From contig JADYZP010000019.1 in assembly GCA_020853025.1 (NCBI GenBank), forward strand, positions 1 through 57,307: DNA of 57,307 nt, written 5' to 3'. The stretch comes from Burkholderiales bacterium. GTDB lineage: Bacteria; Pseudomonadota; Gammaproteobacteria; Burkholderiales; Casimicrobiaceae. A program made the position numbers and the translations under genes. Positions 32,671 through 41,317 of the stretch are shown here, piece by piece; positions within the stretch are counted from its first letter, which is position 1, and every line of letters begins with the position of its first letter. The notes beneath the pieces were generated by a model that saw only the letters and a program-made list of their open reading frames with translations, searched no databases and had not been told where the DNA came from.

Positions 32671-32733
32671 GGGGTGTCTCCGATGTGTAGTAGTGGGGAG
32701 AGGAAGCGCAAAGGCAGTCAGGACCGCGGCCAT

Positions 32734-33717
32734 TCACGGGGCAGAGAGCGAAAGGATGGCGATGCCGGCGAGCCCGGCAACGACGAGCTGTCCCGGCTGG
32801 CCGATCGTTACGGCCGAAAAGGTCTGGCGCTCCGGGCGGATCGTCGTCCGCAACGCGCGCCCGTCATTGGAGCTCCTCGCGACCGCACCGCCCAGGCCGA
32901 CGAGCACGATCGTTCCGTCGGCGGCCTGCAGGCCGGCGGTCCACGACTGATCGGTTCCGGTCGGCACGTCGATCCAGGTCTTGCCCTCGTCTGGCGAGCG
33001 CAGCACGTGGCCGCGCATGCCGTAGACGAGCACGCCGCGGTCCTCGAGCGCGATGCCGCCCCAGAGCGAGCCCTCGTAGGGGGGGTGCAAGGTGATCCAG
33101 GTCTTGCCGCCGTCGCCGGAGCGAAATATCGTGCCCGCCTCGGCGGCGATGAAGATCGGCCCGCCGGGCAGCGCGAAGACCGCGTTCAAATGCCGGTCGC
33201 GATTGTCGCCCTCGCCCGGCGCGAACTCGCGCCACGTGCGGCCGCCATCGTCGGTTGCGATCGCGAAGCCGAATGAGCCTGCGGCGATGCCGTGATCTGC
33301 ATTCGCGAACCAGACGGTCAGCAGCGCGACGTCCGCACCGGCGTCGTGATTGCGCGTCCAGGTCTCGCCGCCGTCGCTCGTCTCGAGCACGGTACCGCCG
33401 TGTCCGACCGCGAAGCCGCGCAGCGCATCGATGAAGCTCACGGAGGTCAGCATCGATCGCGCCATGACCGACTTCGCCTGGCGCCAGGACTTGCCGTTGT
33501 CGTCGGACAGCAGGATCACGCCCCAGTCGCCGACCGCGACCAGGCGCGCTCCCGCGTGCGCGAGGGCGAGCAGCGGTGCCTTGGTGGCGTGCACCGCGCG
33601 GAAAGCGGTCATCGGCGCAGGCTCGGCGGGTGCGGGCTGTGCCGACGCCAGCAGCGCCGTCACCGACCCGAAGACGAGCAGGCAGCCAAGTCGAAGGCGC
33701 GTCACGCCTGCGATCAT
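32734..33717 (-). CDS. YCF48-like / BNR-repeat secreted protein
   Basis: 327 residues from ATG 33717, overlapping the TerB-like gene stop as ATGA. A signal peptide is present (LGCLLVFGSVTALLASAQPAPA). The mature part has five Asp-box turns: SDDNGKSW, TSDGGETW, TDDGGRTW, SGDGGKTW and SPDEGKTW, each in a propeller blade. Family members fold like the photosystem II assembly factor YCF48. In proteobacteria they recur beside DUF1302, DUF1329 and RND genes, as here. The biochemical role is unknown; a periplasmic scaffold for the transport system is plausible. Confidence 0.82.
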   Translation of the reverse strand: MIAGVTRLRLGCLLVFGSVTALLASAQPAPAEPAPMTAFRAVHATKAPLLALAHAGARLVAVGDWGVILLSDDNGKSWRQAKSVMARSMLTSVSFIDALRGFAVGHGGTVLETSDGGETWTRNHDAGADVALLTVWFANADHGIAAGSFGFAIATDDGGRTWREFAPGEGDNRDRHLNAVFALPGGPIFIAAEAGTIFRSGDGGKTWITLHPPYEGSLWGGIALEDRGVLVYGMRGHVLRSPDEGKTWIDVPTGTDQSWTAGLQAADGTIVLVGLGGAVARSSNDGRALRTTIRPERQTFSAVTIGQPGQLVVAGLAGIAILSLSAP

Positions 33718-34211
33718 TCGGCCTCCGCCGCGCCCGGCGTGCCGCCACGCAAGCGTTTGCTGCGCGCGAACGCCTGCGCCCGCGCGGCTTCGCGCTCCAC
33801 CTCGCCGATCCCGATCTCGTTGGCGACCCGGCGCATCAGCGATTCCTCGAGTCGCGCGAGCTTCCCGTCCGCGTAGACGACCTCCCACAGGAGTTCGACG
33901 ATCTCGAGTCGCTCGCGTGCGTCGAAGCCCTCGCGCACGGCGTTGGCGAAGACCCAGTCTTCCAGCGCGGCGTCGAGTTCGGCGCGTGCCGCGGCGATCA
34001 AGCGTCCGGCGGTGGCCGCATCGAGGCCGAAACGCTCGCGGACGATGCGCTCGACCGTGACGAGTTCCCCGGTTGCCAGCGTCCGGTCGCTTTGCGCCAT
34101 TTCGACCAGCAGCGTGACGACGGCGATCTCCCGCCGCTGGAACGGCGCGCCGACGGTATCGGGCATCGGGGTCGGCGATGTCTTCAGCAGAGCAAGCAGT
34201 CGGTCGAACAT
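33714..34211 (-). CDS. TerB-like tellurite-resistance-type helical protein
   Basis: 165 residues, predicted all-helical and soluble. It has the acidic TerB pattern: VTLLVEMAQSDRTLATGELVTVERI in the first half and VELLWEVVYADGKLARLEESLMRRV in the second, each with the Asp/Glu residues that in TerB bind metal. It overlaps the YCF48-like gene by 4 bases and starts 13 bp after the RND permease. The link of TerB-like proteins to this envelope set is not explained by known function. Confidence 0.75.
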   Translation of the reverse strand: MFDRLLALLKTSPTPMPDTVGAPFQRREIAVVTLLVEMAQSDRTLATGELVTVERIVRERFGLDAATAGRLIAAARAELDAALEDWVFANAVREGFDARERLEIVELLWEVVYADGKLARLEESLMRRVANEIGIGEVEREAARAQAFARSKRLRGGTPGAAEAE

Positions 34212-34224
34212 GGCGGCCAGCGCA

Positions 34225-36585
34225 TCAGTGGGAGAGTAGCGGCGATCGCACCGGACGCCGCCGCGGAATCAGAATGTCGAGCATCACGGCCAGCGACGGC
34301 AACAGCGTGATCGCCATCAGCATGTTGACCATGAACATGAACGTGAGCAGCAGGCCCATGTCCGCCTGGAACTTGAGCTCCGAGAACGACCACGTGGCGA
34401 CGCCGACCGAGAGCGTCAGCGCCGTGAAGATCGTGGCGATTCCGGTCTCGCGCAGCGATTGCTTGAACGCCGTCACGATGTCGACGCCCTGCGCGAGATA
34501 GAGCTGCAGGCGGTTGTAGATGTAGAACGCGTAGTCGACGCCGATCCCGACCGCCAGCACCATTACCGGCAACGTGGCCACGGTCAGCCCGATGTCGAGC
34601 GCCTTCATGAACCAGTAGCCGAGCAGCGTCGCCAGCGTCAGCGGCAGGCAGCACGCGACCATGGCGCGCCAGTCCCGGTAGGTGAAGAAGACCAGCGCGA
34701 CGATCGTCAGGTAAACGTACAGCATCATCTTGAGTTCGGTGGTCTCCAGCACCTCGTTCGTTGCCGCCTGCACGCCCACGTTGCCGCTCGCGAGTCGCAC
34801 GCGCAGCCGCGGATCGGGATTCGCTTCGCGGAACGCCTTGACCGCGTCGGTGACCGCCTTGATCGTCGTCGCCTTGTGGTCGGCGAGATAAAGGTGGACC
34901 GGGAGCACCGTGCAGCCGGGGTTGTAGAGCGCCGAGCCCTCGGGTGCGAGGCTGATCGCGTTGGCGAGCGACTTCGGGTCACGCGGCAGCGCCGCCCATT
35001 TCGGGTTGCCCTCGTTGAAGCCGGAAAACGCCTGCTTGGCGAGCGATGCCGCGGAGGCCACCGAAACGACGCCCGGAACGTTCGCCATCTGCCAGTCGAA
35101 CTGATTGAGGTACTCCATGACCGAATGGTCGTAGCAGCCATCCTTCGGCGTCTCGACGACGACCGACAGCACGTCGAGCCCCAGGTCGAATTTCTCGACA
35201 ATCCGGTCCGCGTCCAGGTTGTAGCGCGAGTCGGCGCGCAACTCCGGCGCGCCCGGCCGCAGGTGGCCGACGTGCCGGCCCTGGCTCTGGTGCCAGGCGG
35301 TGGCGAACAGCACGGCGCACACCAGCGTGCCGATCGCCGCATTGCGCGGCTCGGCGACGCGTCCGAGCACCCCCATCCAGCGGCCGCGCCGCTCGCGCAG
35401 CTTGTTGACGCGACCGACGTAACGATCGTCGAAGCGGATGTACGAGGCCGCCACCGGCAGCATCACCAGGTTGGTGACGATCTTGTACGCGACGCCGATC
35501 GCCGCGGTAATGCCGAGTTCGCGAATCATCGGAATCGGGATCAAAGTGAGCGTGGCGAAGCCCACGAACGCCGTCACCAGCGCCATCGCACCGGGGATCA
35601 GGAGCCCCGTGAAACTGCGCCTCGCCGCCGTCATCGTGCCGACGCCGGTGCAGACTTCCTTCGAGATGTAGTTGAGCTGCTGGACGCCGTGCGACACCCC
35701 GATGGCGAAGACGAGGAACGGCACGAGCACCGCCAGCGGATCGAGTCCGTAGCCCAGCAAAGTCAGAGTGCCGAACTGCCAGACGACCGACACCAGCGAG
35801 CACAGCAGCGCCAGCGCGGTGAGCGCCCACGAGCGCGAGTAGACCCAGACCGACAGTGCGGTGAGCCCGAAGGCGAGCAGGAAGAACCAGGCGACGCTTT
35901 TCGCGCCTTCGGCGATGTCGCCGATCTGCTTCGCGAAGCCGATGATCTGGATCTCGAAGTCCGCGGTTTCGTGCTTCTGCCGGATCTCGCGCTCGAGACG
36001 GGAGGCGAGGTCCAGGTAGTCGAGCGGTTTTTTGGTGACCGGATCGCTGTCGAGGAGGTCGGCGACGACCATCGCACCCGAGTTGTCGTTGGCGACCAGC
36101 TGCCCGATATAGCCGCCGACGATGGCATTCCTGTGGATTCTCGCGATTTTCTCGGGTGTCAGCGCATCGGGCGTGATATCGCCGCCGATCACATCCTCGG
36201 ACTCGAATCCTTCCTCGGTGATCTCCAGCACGCGCGTCGTCGGGGTCCACAGCGAACTCACCGTGCGCCGGTCGACGCCGGGCATGAACATCACCGCCTG
36301 CGTCACGTCGTTCAACTTGCGAAGGAACGGCACGCTCCACATGTCGCCGCTCTTCGCGTGGACGACGACGATGATCCGGTTCGCTCCGAAGACCTGGTCG
36401 CGATACTCGTAGAACGTCTTGATGTACTCGTGCTCCTGCGGCAGCTGCTTGTCGAAGCCCGCGGACATGCGCAGCTGCACGGCGAACACGCCCATCACGA
36501 TGGTCACCAGCGCCAGCACCGCGAGCGTCGCCGCGCGGTGCGCGAAGAACAGGTTTTCGAGGCGGGCGACGAGGCGGGCGAGCAT
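34225..36585 (-). CDS. RND-superfamily transporter (MMPL type)
   Basis: 786 residues with 12 predicted membrane helices in two halves: one helix, a large periplasmic domain, five helices, then a repeat. The MMPL/patched-like membrane parts read LVPFLVFAIGVSHGVQQLNY and LAVGIGVDYAFYIYNRLQLY. Proteins of this branch export or shuttle hydrophobic molecules using the proton gradient, without a separate membrane-fusion protein. The adjacent DUF1302 and DUF1329 genes commonly accompany it. No clear ribosome site was found before ATG 36585, and a strong hairpin lies 26 bp upstream of it. Confidence 0.86.
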   Translation of the reverse strand: MLARLVARLENLFFAHRAATLAVLALVTIVMGVFAVQLRMSAGFDKQLPQEHEYIKTFYEYRDQVFGANRIIVVVHAKSGDMWSVPFLRKLNDVTQAVMFMPGVDRRTVSSLWTPTTRVLEITEEGFESEDVIGGDITPDALTPEKIARIHRNAIVGGYIGQLVANDNSGAMVVADLLDSDPVTKKPLDYLDLASRLEREIRQKHETADFEIQIIGFAKQIGDIAEGAKSVAWFFLLAFGLTALSVWVYSRSWALTALALLCSLVSVVWQFGTLTLLGYGLDPLAVLVPFLVFAIGVSHGVQQLNYISKEVCTGVGTMTAARRSFTGLLIPGAMALVTAFVGFATLTLIPIPMIRELGITAAIGVAYKIVTNLVMLPVAASYIRFDDRYVGRVNKLRERRGRWMGVLGRVAEPRNAAIGTLVCAVLFATAWHQSQGRHVGHLRPGAPELRADSRYNLDADRIVEKFDLGLDVLSVVVETPKDGCYDHSVMEYLNQFDWQMANVPGVVSVASAASLAKQAFSGFNEGNPKWAALPRDPKSLANAISLAPEGSALYNPGCTVLPVHLYLADHKATTIKAVTDAVKAFREANPDPRLRVRLASGNVGVQAATNEVLETTELKMMLYVYLTIVALVFFTYRDWRAMVACCLPLTLATLLGYWFMKALDIGLTVATLPVMVLAVGIGVDYAFYIYNRLQLYLAQGVDIVTAFKQSLRETGIATIFTALTLSVGVATWSFSELKFQADMGLLLTFMFMVNMLMAITLLPSLAVMLDILIPRRRPVRSPLLSH

Positions 36586-36610
36586 GGATGAGGAAGGCGG
36601 CCCGCCGGAG

Positions 36611-36639
36611 CCTGCACCCCGGCGCAGCCGGGATGCAGG
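36611..36639 (-). promoter_or_regulatory. GC-rich hairpin between the DUF1302 and RND genes
   Basis: CCTGCACCCCGGC at 36611-36623 and GCCGGGATGCAGG at 36627-36639 pair at 12 of 13 positions around a 3-base loop. No T-run follows in either direction, so it is unlikely to be a simple terminator. An RNA stability or attenuation element after the barrel gene is more likely. Confidence 0.6.
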
Positions 36640-36645
36640 CGACGA

Positions 36646-38457
36646 TCAGAATGAGTAGGAGGCGGTGACGGCGAGGTAGTCGCGGTCGGCCATCAGGTTA
36701 TTGGTGCCGCCGCCGGCGAAGCTCGTATACGAAATCGACGCCCGCCACTTGTTGAGATACTCGAAGTTGAGCGACGGCGTGACGGCGATTCTGCCCTCGA
36801 CGAAGGGAATCGTGTTCGGACTCGTTCCGCTGATGTCGTACAGGAAGTCGATCTGCGGCGTCATGTTCACCGCACTGCCGAATATGTGCGGGTAGACGAG
36901 GTTGAACGACGTTACGAAGCCGGTCGACCACTTGTTCGGCAGCTCGTAGTTGGGCAGGAGGATCGGGTACTTGCCGGACAGATCGAGGTCCGGGTAGTAC
37001 GCGGTCGCGATCTCGAACAGCAGCGTGCCTTCGGCGGCACCGGACCCGCGCAGCACCCACCCGAGGTCGCCGGAGGGGCCCAGCAGGTAGATCGCCGTCA
37101 AGTGCGCCTGCCATTTCTGGAAGTCGACGTAGCCGTTGACCTCCCCCGGGCCGCAGAACACGCAGTACGGACCCTGGAGCGGCACCGTCGGATCGATGGC
37201 GACGCCGTCGCGCGGCCGATACGACACCTCGGCCCCGACCGCCCAGTCGCCGATGTTGCCGTTTGCCGAGGCGCCGAACAGGTCGCGGTTCTTGCCATAC
37301 TGGAGAAAATAGCCGAGCCCGAACGGGTTCCAGGTGATCGACGATGGATCGTTGACGAATCCGAGGAACGGGATCTTGTCGTTGTAGTGGATGTAGTAGA
37401 AGCCGAACTCCGCGTTGAAATCCTCGGGCTTCCAGCGAGCGGCGAAGCCGAACTGGTTCAGATCCGGCGCCGACTGCGTCGGTTTTGCCGGAACGACGGT
37501 CCCGGCGGCGATGAGGTCGTCCATCGTGAAGCGCTGGCCCGCGGGAATGATCGCGCCATTGCTGACGGTGCCGGGGTCGCCGACGGTTCCGGGAGGCTCG
37601 CCCAGGACCGAGCTCGGGATGAACGCCGACATCTGGCCGTTGCCGATCACGTCGCCGATCGAGAACGGCGTGCCCACGGGATCGAAACGGAAGTTGACGT
37701 TGCCGAACTGCCAGAAACCCTCGACGCTCCAGGTCTTGCTGACGCCGAGGTTGAACGACGCCATCGGGGCGGGCCGGACAATCTCCTTGAGCTGGACGCC
37801 CGCCTTGTGCGCACGCGTGAGATCGAAGGAATTGATGACGTTGATACCGCCGTAGATGAAGATGTCCTCGCCCCAGGAGAGCACCTGGTTGCCGACCTTG
37901 ATCTTGCCGGGTATGTCCTGGATTTCGAATGTCTTCGCGACCCAGAGATCGAGCAGCGTGACGTCCTGCGCGGCGACCCGCTTCGCGTCGGAGGCGAGCG
38001 GCGTGCGCTCGGTCTGGTCGACGGCAGGGTCGTAGAGCCACGTGAAGCGCCCGAGTGCGCTCCAGCCGTCCTTGAAGTGGAGCGAGAGCTCGTGGTTACC
38101 CTTCAGCGCCGCGGAAATCAACTGGTTCTTCTTGTAGTTCAGGTTGCCGTTGTCGGACTGCAGGTAGTTGAAGTCGGGGGGTGACGTCGAACCGTAGCCC
38201 GGACCGTTGACTAGCTCACCCAGCGTTCCCGTGATCGGCACGCAGCCGCCGTTGTCGTTGCCGACGAACCGGCAATCGGTTCCCGACATGCGCCACTGCA
38301 TGCCGAACGAGATCGTCGAGTCGAAGGTCCCCTTGACGTTCTCCGTCTCGAATTCCACTGCGAGCGCCGCGGAGCTTGCGATGCCCAGGGCGCAGCCCAT
38401 GGCGAGCGCAAACGTGCTGCGGGCGATTCGCGGCGCGAAGTGAGTCCTTCCGTTCAT
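36646..38457 (-). CDS. DUF1302 family outer-membrane protein
   Basis: 603 residues with a signal peptide (TFALAMGCALGIASSAALA) and an alternating beta-strand pattern throughout. It ends AVTASYSF, with the C-terminal Phe used for outer-membrane barrel insertion. DUF1302 proteins are large porin-like barrels found in operons for uptake or turnover of hydrophobic compounds. GGGGAG lies 7 bases before ATG 38457. The substrate is unknown; the amine dehydrogenase operon downstream on the same strand suggests an amine or its hydrophobic precursor. Confidence 0.85.
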   Translation of the reverse strand: MNGRTHFAPRIARSTFALAMGCALGIASSAALAVEFETENVKGTFDSTISFGMQWRMSGTDCRFVGNDNGGCVPITGTLGELVNGPGYGSTSPPDFNYLQSDNGNLNYKKNQLISAALKGNHELSLHFKDGWSALGRFTWLYDPAVDQTERTPLASDAKRVAAQDVTLLDLWVAKTFEIQDIPGKIKVGNQVLSWGEDIFIYGGINVINSFDLTRAHKAGVQLKEIVRPAPMASFNLGVSKTWSVEGFWQFGNVNFRFDPVGTPFSIGDVIGNGQMSAFIPSSVLGEPPGTVGDPGTVSNGAIIPAGQRFTMDDLIAAGTVVPAKPTQSAPDLNQFGFAARWKPEDFNAEFGFYYIHYNDKIPFLGFVNDPSSITWNPFGLGYFLQYGKNRDLFGASANGNIGDWAVGAEVSYRPRDGVAIDPTVPLQGPYCVFCGPGEVNGYVDFQKWQAHLTAIYLLGPSGDLGWVLRGSGAAEGTLLFEIATAYYPDLDLSGKYPILLPNYELPNKWSTGFVTSFNLVYPHIFGSAVNMTPQIDFLYDISGTSPNTIPFVEGRIAVTPSLNFEYLNKWRASISYTSFAGGGTNNLMADRDYLAVTASYSF

Positions 38458-38491
38458 GTTTTCTCCCCTGGAACCTGTTGGTCGTCCGGGC

Positions 38492-38517
38492 GGCGCCGCG
38501 AGACCAGTCGCGGCGCC
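38492..38517 (-). promoter_or_regulatory. Perfect 10-bp stem-loop between the DUF1329 and DUF1302 genes
   Basis: GGCGCCGCGA at 38492-38501 and TCGCGGCGCC at 38508-38517 are perfect inverted copies around a 6-base loop. It lies in the 69-bp gap just after the DUF1329 coding region ends in transcription direction. No U-tract follows, so an mRNA-stability hairpin is more likely than a terminator. Confidence 0.6.
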
Positions 38518-38526
38518 TCGTGGCGT

Positions 38527-39915
38527 CTAGCGTTCGCCCATCCGACGCAACTCGTCGGGATTGAACTTCCGCGGATCGATCCGGCCGTCGCGGCCGGCGA
38601 GCCAATCGCTCTCGGGCCGCTCCTGCGTCGCGTTCTCGGCGATGTAGCGGCCTACCGACAGGTCGTAGGAGACCAGTTCCTGTCCGACGCAGGCCGGCAG
38701 CTCGGGCGCCGGAAAGATGCTCGATTCCTGCACGCGCCACAGCTTGCCCTGCGCATCGTAGTTGTCCGCGACCATCAGCGCCCAGCTGTCCTCGTCGAGA
38801 TAGAACACGCGCTTGGCGATCTGGTGACGCATCCCCTTCTTGACGGTCGCCTCGACTTTCCATACGCGGTGCAGCTCGTAGCGCATGAGGTCGCGATTGA
38901 CGAATTCGCCTAGATAGACATCCTTGTAGGTGCGGCTCTTGTCGATCAGCTTGAAGCTGTTGTACGGGAGGAAGAGCTCCTGCTTCCCGACGAGCTTCCA
39001 GTCGTAGCGGTCCATTGCGCCGGCATACATCGGGTACGCATCGACCGTCTCGAGGTTCTCGTAGCCCGGCACCGGATTGTCGTAGGCGAAGCTCGGCGCG
39101 CGGCGCGTGCGGCGCTGGCCCGGGAAGTAGAGCCACGCGTCGGAGGGCTCGTTGAAGAACCAGTGCGCGAGGATCATTTCGCCGGCGCGGGCGGCCGGCG
39201 AAACGACGACGTTGAGCAGCTTCATTTCGACGCCATCGACCTCCTCGACGCCCTTGTTCTTCGGCGAATGGAACGGTATCCACGCCCACTGGTCCTGCAC
39301 CAGCGGCGTGAAGTTGCCATCCTTGTTCGAGAAGATCGTCGCGTAGTGCTCGATGCGCCCCTCTCCCATGTAGCGGATCTTGTGGTTCCACACCGCCTCG
39401 GCGCCCGTCTTCGGAATCGGGAACACGACCGCGGCGCCGATAGCCTTCTCGAGACCCCAGCCGTTGGCGGCGAGCCGCGATTCGCGCGCGTTGGACTTCG
39501 TGCGCTCGTAGACGAAATCCGGGAACCCGCAGCTTCGCCGCGTCGGGTAGACGTCCATCCGGTAGCCCTTGATCTGGCGGATGAGCGCCGCCTGGCCTTC
39601 GGACAGCTTGTCCTTGTACTTGTCGACGTTCGACGCATCGATCGCAAACAGCGGCTTGTCGGCCGCGAAGGGATCGATGCGCTTTTGCCCCGGCTTCCAG
39701 CCCGCGGGAGCGCTGGTCACCCCGCCCTTCCACTCGGGAATCGTGCCGTCCTTGTTTGCCGCTCGCTCGGCGCCGACCGGCGTCAGCGACTTGCCGAGTT
39801 GTGCTGCTTCCTGCTCGGTGACCGCGGCATGCGCGGCGGGCGCCAGCGCGACGGTCAGGGCGAGCGCAAGCCGGCTGGCACGCGCGAACGATGCGTATTT
39901 GCGGTTCATTCCCAT
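38527..39915 (-). CDS. DUF1329 family periplasmic/outer-membrane lipoprotein-sorting-like protein
   Basis: 462 residues with a signal peptide ending near AHAAVTEQEA. DUF1329 hallmarks are the early LTPVGAERAANKDGTIPEWKGG motif and a long beta-rich domain with WAWIPFHSPKN and YELHRVWKVEATVKKGMRH. The fold is LolA/LolB-like and probably binds a hydrophobic ligand in the periplasm. GGGGAG lies 5 bases before ATG 39915. It is the first gene of the long minus-strand run and diverges from the AraC-type regulator. Confidence 0.85.
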   Translation of the reverse strand: MGMNRKYASFARASRLALALTVALAPAAHAAVTEQEAAQLGKSLTPVGAERAANKDGTIPEWKGGVTSAPAGWKPGQKRIDPFAADKPLFAIDASNVDKYKDKLSEGQAALIRQIKGYRMDVYPTRRSCGFPDFVYERTKSNARESRLAANGWGLEKAIGAAVVFPIPKTGAEAVWNHKIRYMGEGRIEHYATIFSNKDGNFTPLVQDQWAWIPFHSPKNKGVEEVDGVEMKLLNVVVSPAARAGEMILAHWFFNEPSDAWLYFPGQRRTRRAPSFAYDNPVPGYENLETVDAYPMYAGAMDRYDWKLVGKQELFLPYNSFKLIDKSRTYKDVYLGEFVNRDLMRYELHRVWKVEATVKKGMRHQIAKRVFYLDEDSWALMVADNYDAQGKLWRVQESSIFPAPELPACVGQELVSYDLSVGRYIAENATQERPESDWLAGRDGRIDPRKFNPDELRRMGER

Positions 39916-39963
39916 TCCATCTCCCCTCTTGCTGCTCGTTCCGATGCTTCGGTGCGGCCGCTT

Positions 39964-40008
39964 GGCAAGTTGCCCCGCGTACCTCGTACGTCTTGTTGCG
40001 ACGCAACA
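39964..40008. promoter_or_regulatory. Two palindromes in the divergent DUF1329-AraC region
   Basis: TGTTGCG-A-CGCAACA at 39994-40008 is a perfect 7-bp inverted repeat, and GGCAA-G-TTGCC at 39964-39974 is a perfect 5-bp one. Both lie 50-95 bp upstream of the DUF1329 start in the 330-bp divergent region 39916-40245. They are candidate regulator sites. No convincing -35/-10 pair was assigned. Confidence 0.5.
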
Positions 40009-40245
40009 TCCCGGACATGCGGCCGGGATCGACGGTGCGCGGTGACGCGGATTGCGGTTGGTACGGCGCGCGCGTGACGTGGAGTATTGCCGCTCCGTTC
40101 AGCGGCCGTTATCCAAAATCGGCAATCGCGAGCACGGGTTCTTGTGCCACATCAAGGAATCGAGAGATGGTTGGCGCGACCGTAGGCGGTCATCGGCAAG
40201 GGCGGCGCGAGATCGCCTGTGCCGCACGTCAAGGAGGAACGCAAG

Positions 40246-40269
40246 ATGCACGATCCGGCGGGCCGCTGA
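40246..40269 (+). CDS. Leader peptide (7 codons) coupled to the AraC-family regulator
   Basis: AAGGAGG at 40230-40236 precedes an ATG that opens a seven-residue frame, MHDPAGR, ending in TGA at 40267-40269. The last base of that stop is the first base of the regulator's ATG (TGATG). The regulator itself has no good ribosome site, so its translation probably depends on ribosomes finishing this leader. Confidence 0.55.
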   Translation: MHDPAGR

Positions 40270-41312
40270 TGGCCCCGGCAGTGGCGTACGTCGCGGATGA
40301 GGTATCGGCGCGTCATGGGCGCGGCGCCGACATCGCGTCGTTCTCGGTCACGCGCAAGACCAGCTCGGACATCGAGGAACAGGCGGCTTCCCTTCGCGAG
40401 TGGAACCAGGTCTACGAGCAGATGACGCCGGGGCGCTTCGTCGGCGCTTTGCACGAGACGCGCTTCGGCGGTGTTCAGGTGTTCCGCGAGTCGACCAACC
40501 AGGCGGTGCACGAGGCCGGCGCGCCGTGGATCGGATCGCGCGCGATCGGCCTGCCGCTCCGGATGGAAGGGCCGGCCCGCTTCCGCGGCGAAGCCGTCGA
40601 CACCGACGCGCTGGTGACGCTCGGTTCCGCCGATGAACTGGACTTCTACACGCCGCGCGACTTCGAGATCCTGGGGCTCGTCGTCGACGAGAACGCGCTC
40701 GATGCGCACGCACGCCAGGTCGAGCACTGCGATCTTGCCGTTGCACTCGCCGGCCAACGGGTATTCAGGCCCGGGACCGCGCGCCTGTCCGAATTTCGCC
40801 GGTTGCTAATGTCGGTACTGCAGTCGCTCGAAGTCAATCCGACCGCGCTCCAGTATCGCCAGACGCAGCGCGTCCTCGAGGAGTCGATGCTGAAAGCGGT
40901 GGTCGCCGTCGTCACCGACGACACCGGTGCGCCGAAGGCCACGTCGGCCTGCGCGGGAAGACGCCACGTCGTCGACGCTGCAAAGGCTCTCATGCAATCC
41001 TGCATTGCCGAGCCGATCACCGTTGCCGACCTCTGCCGTCAACTTGGCGTGAGCCGCCGCACGCTGCAGTACAGCTTCCAGGACGTGCTGGACATCAATC
41101 CTGTGGCGTTTCTACGCGCGATGCGCCTGAACGGCGTGCGGCGCGACCTGAAGGCCGCAACGTGCCCCGGCGACACCGTGGCTGACATCGCTGCGCGCTG
41201 GGGATTCTGGCACCTCGGCCACTTCGTCACCGACTTCAAGAGGATGTTCGGCGAACTTCCTTCGGAGACCTTGCGCGGCAAGCGCGGCGCTCGCGGCGGC
41301 GCGCGACACTAA
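40269..41312 (+). CDS. AraC-family transcriptional regulator
   Basis: 347 residues. The N-terminal 200 residues form the ligand-sensing domain of the AraC_binding_2 type. The C-terminal part has two helix-turn-helix motifs: ITVADLCRQLGVSRRTLQYSFQDVL with the following NPVAFLRAMRLN, then TVADIAARWGFWHLGHFVTDFKRMFGELPSETL. The start at 40269 is favoured by coupling to the leader peptide. Being divergent from the DUF1329-to-qhpE run, it is the likely activator of that run; as I recall, the qhp regulator QhpR is also of AraC type. Confidence 0.88.
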   Translation: MAPAVAYVADEVSARHGRGADIASFSVTRKTSSDIEEQAASLREWNQVYEQMTPGRFVGALHETRFGGVQVFRESTNQAVHEAGAPWIGSRAIGLPLRMEGPARFRGEAVDTDALVTLGSADELDFYTPRDFEILGLVVDENALDAHARQVEHCDLAVALAGQRVFRPGTARLSEFRRLLMSVLQSLEVNPTALQYRQTQRVLEESMLKAVVAVVTDDTGAPKATSACAGRRHVVDAAKALMQSCIAEPITVADLCRQLGVSRRTLQYSFQDVLDINPVAFLRAMRLNGVRRDLKAATCPGDTVADIAARWGFWHLGHFVTDFKRMFGELPSETLRGKRGARGGARH

Positions 41313-41317
41313 AGCCG

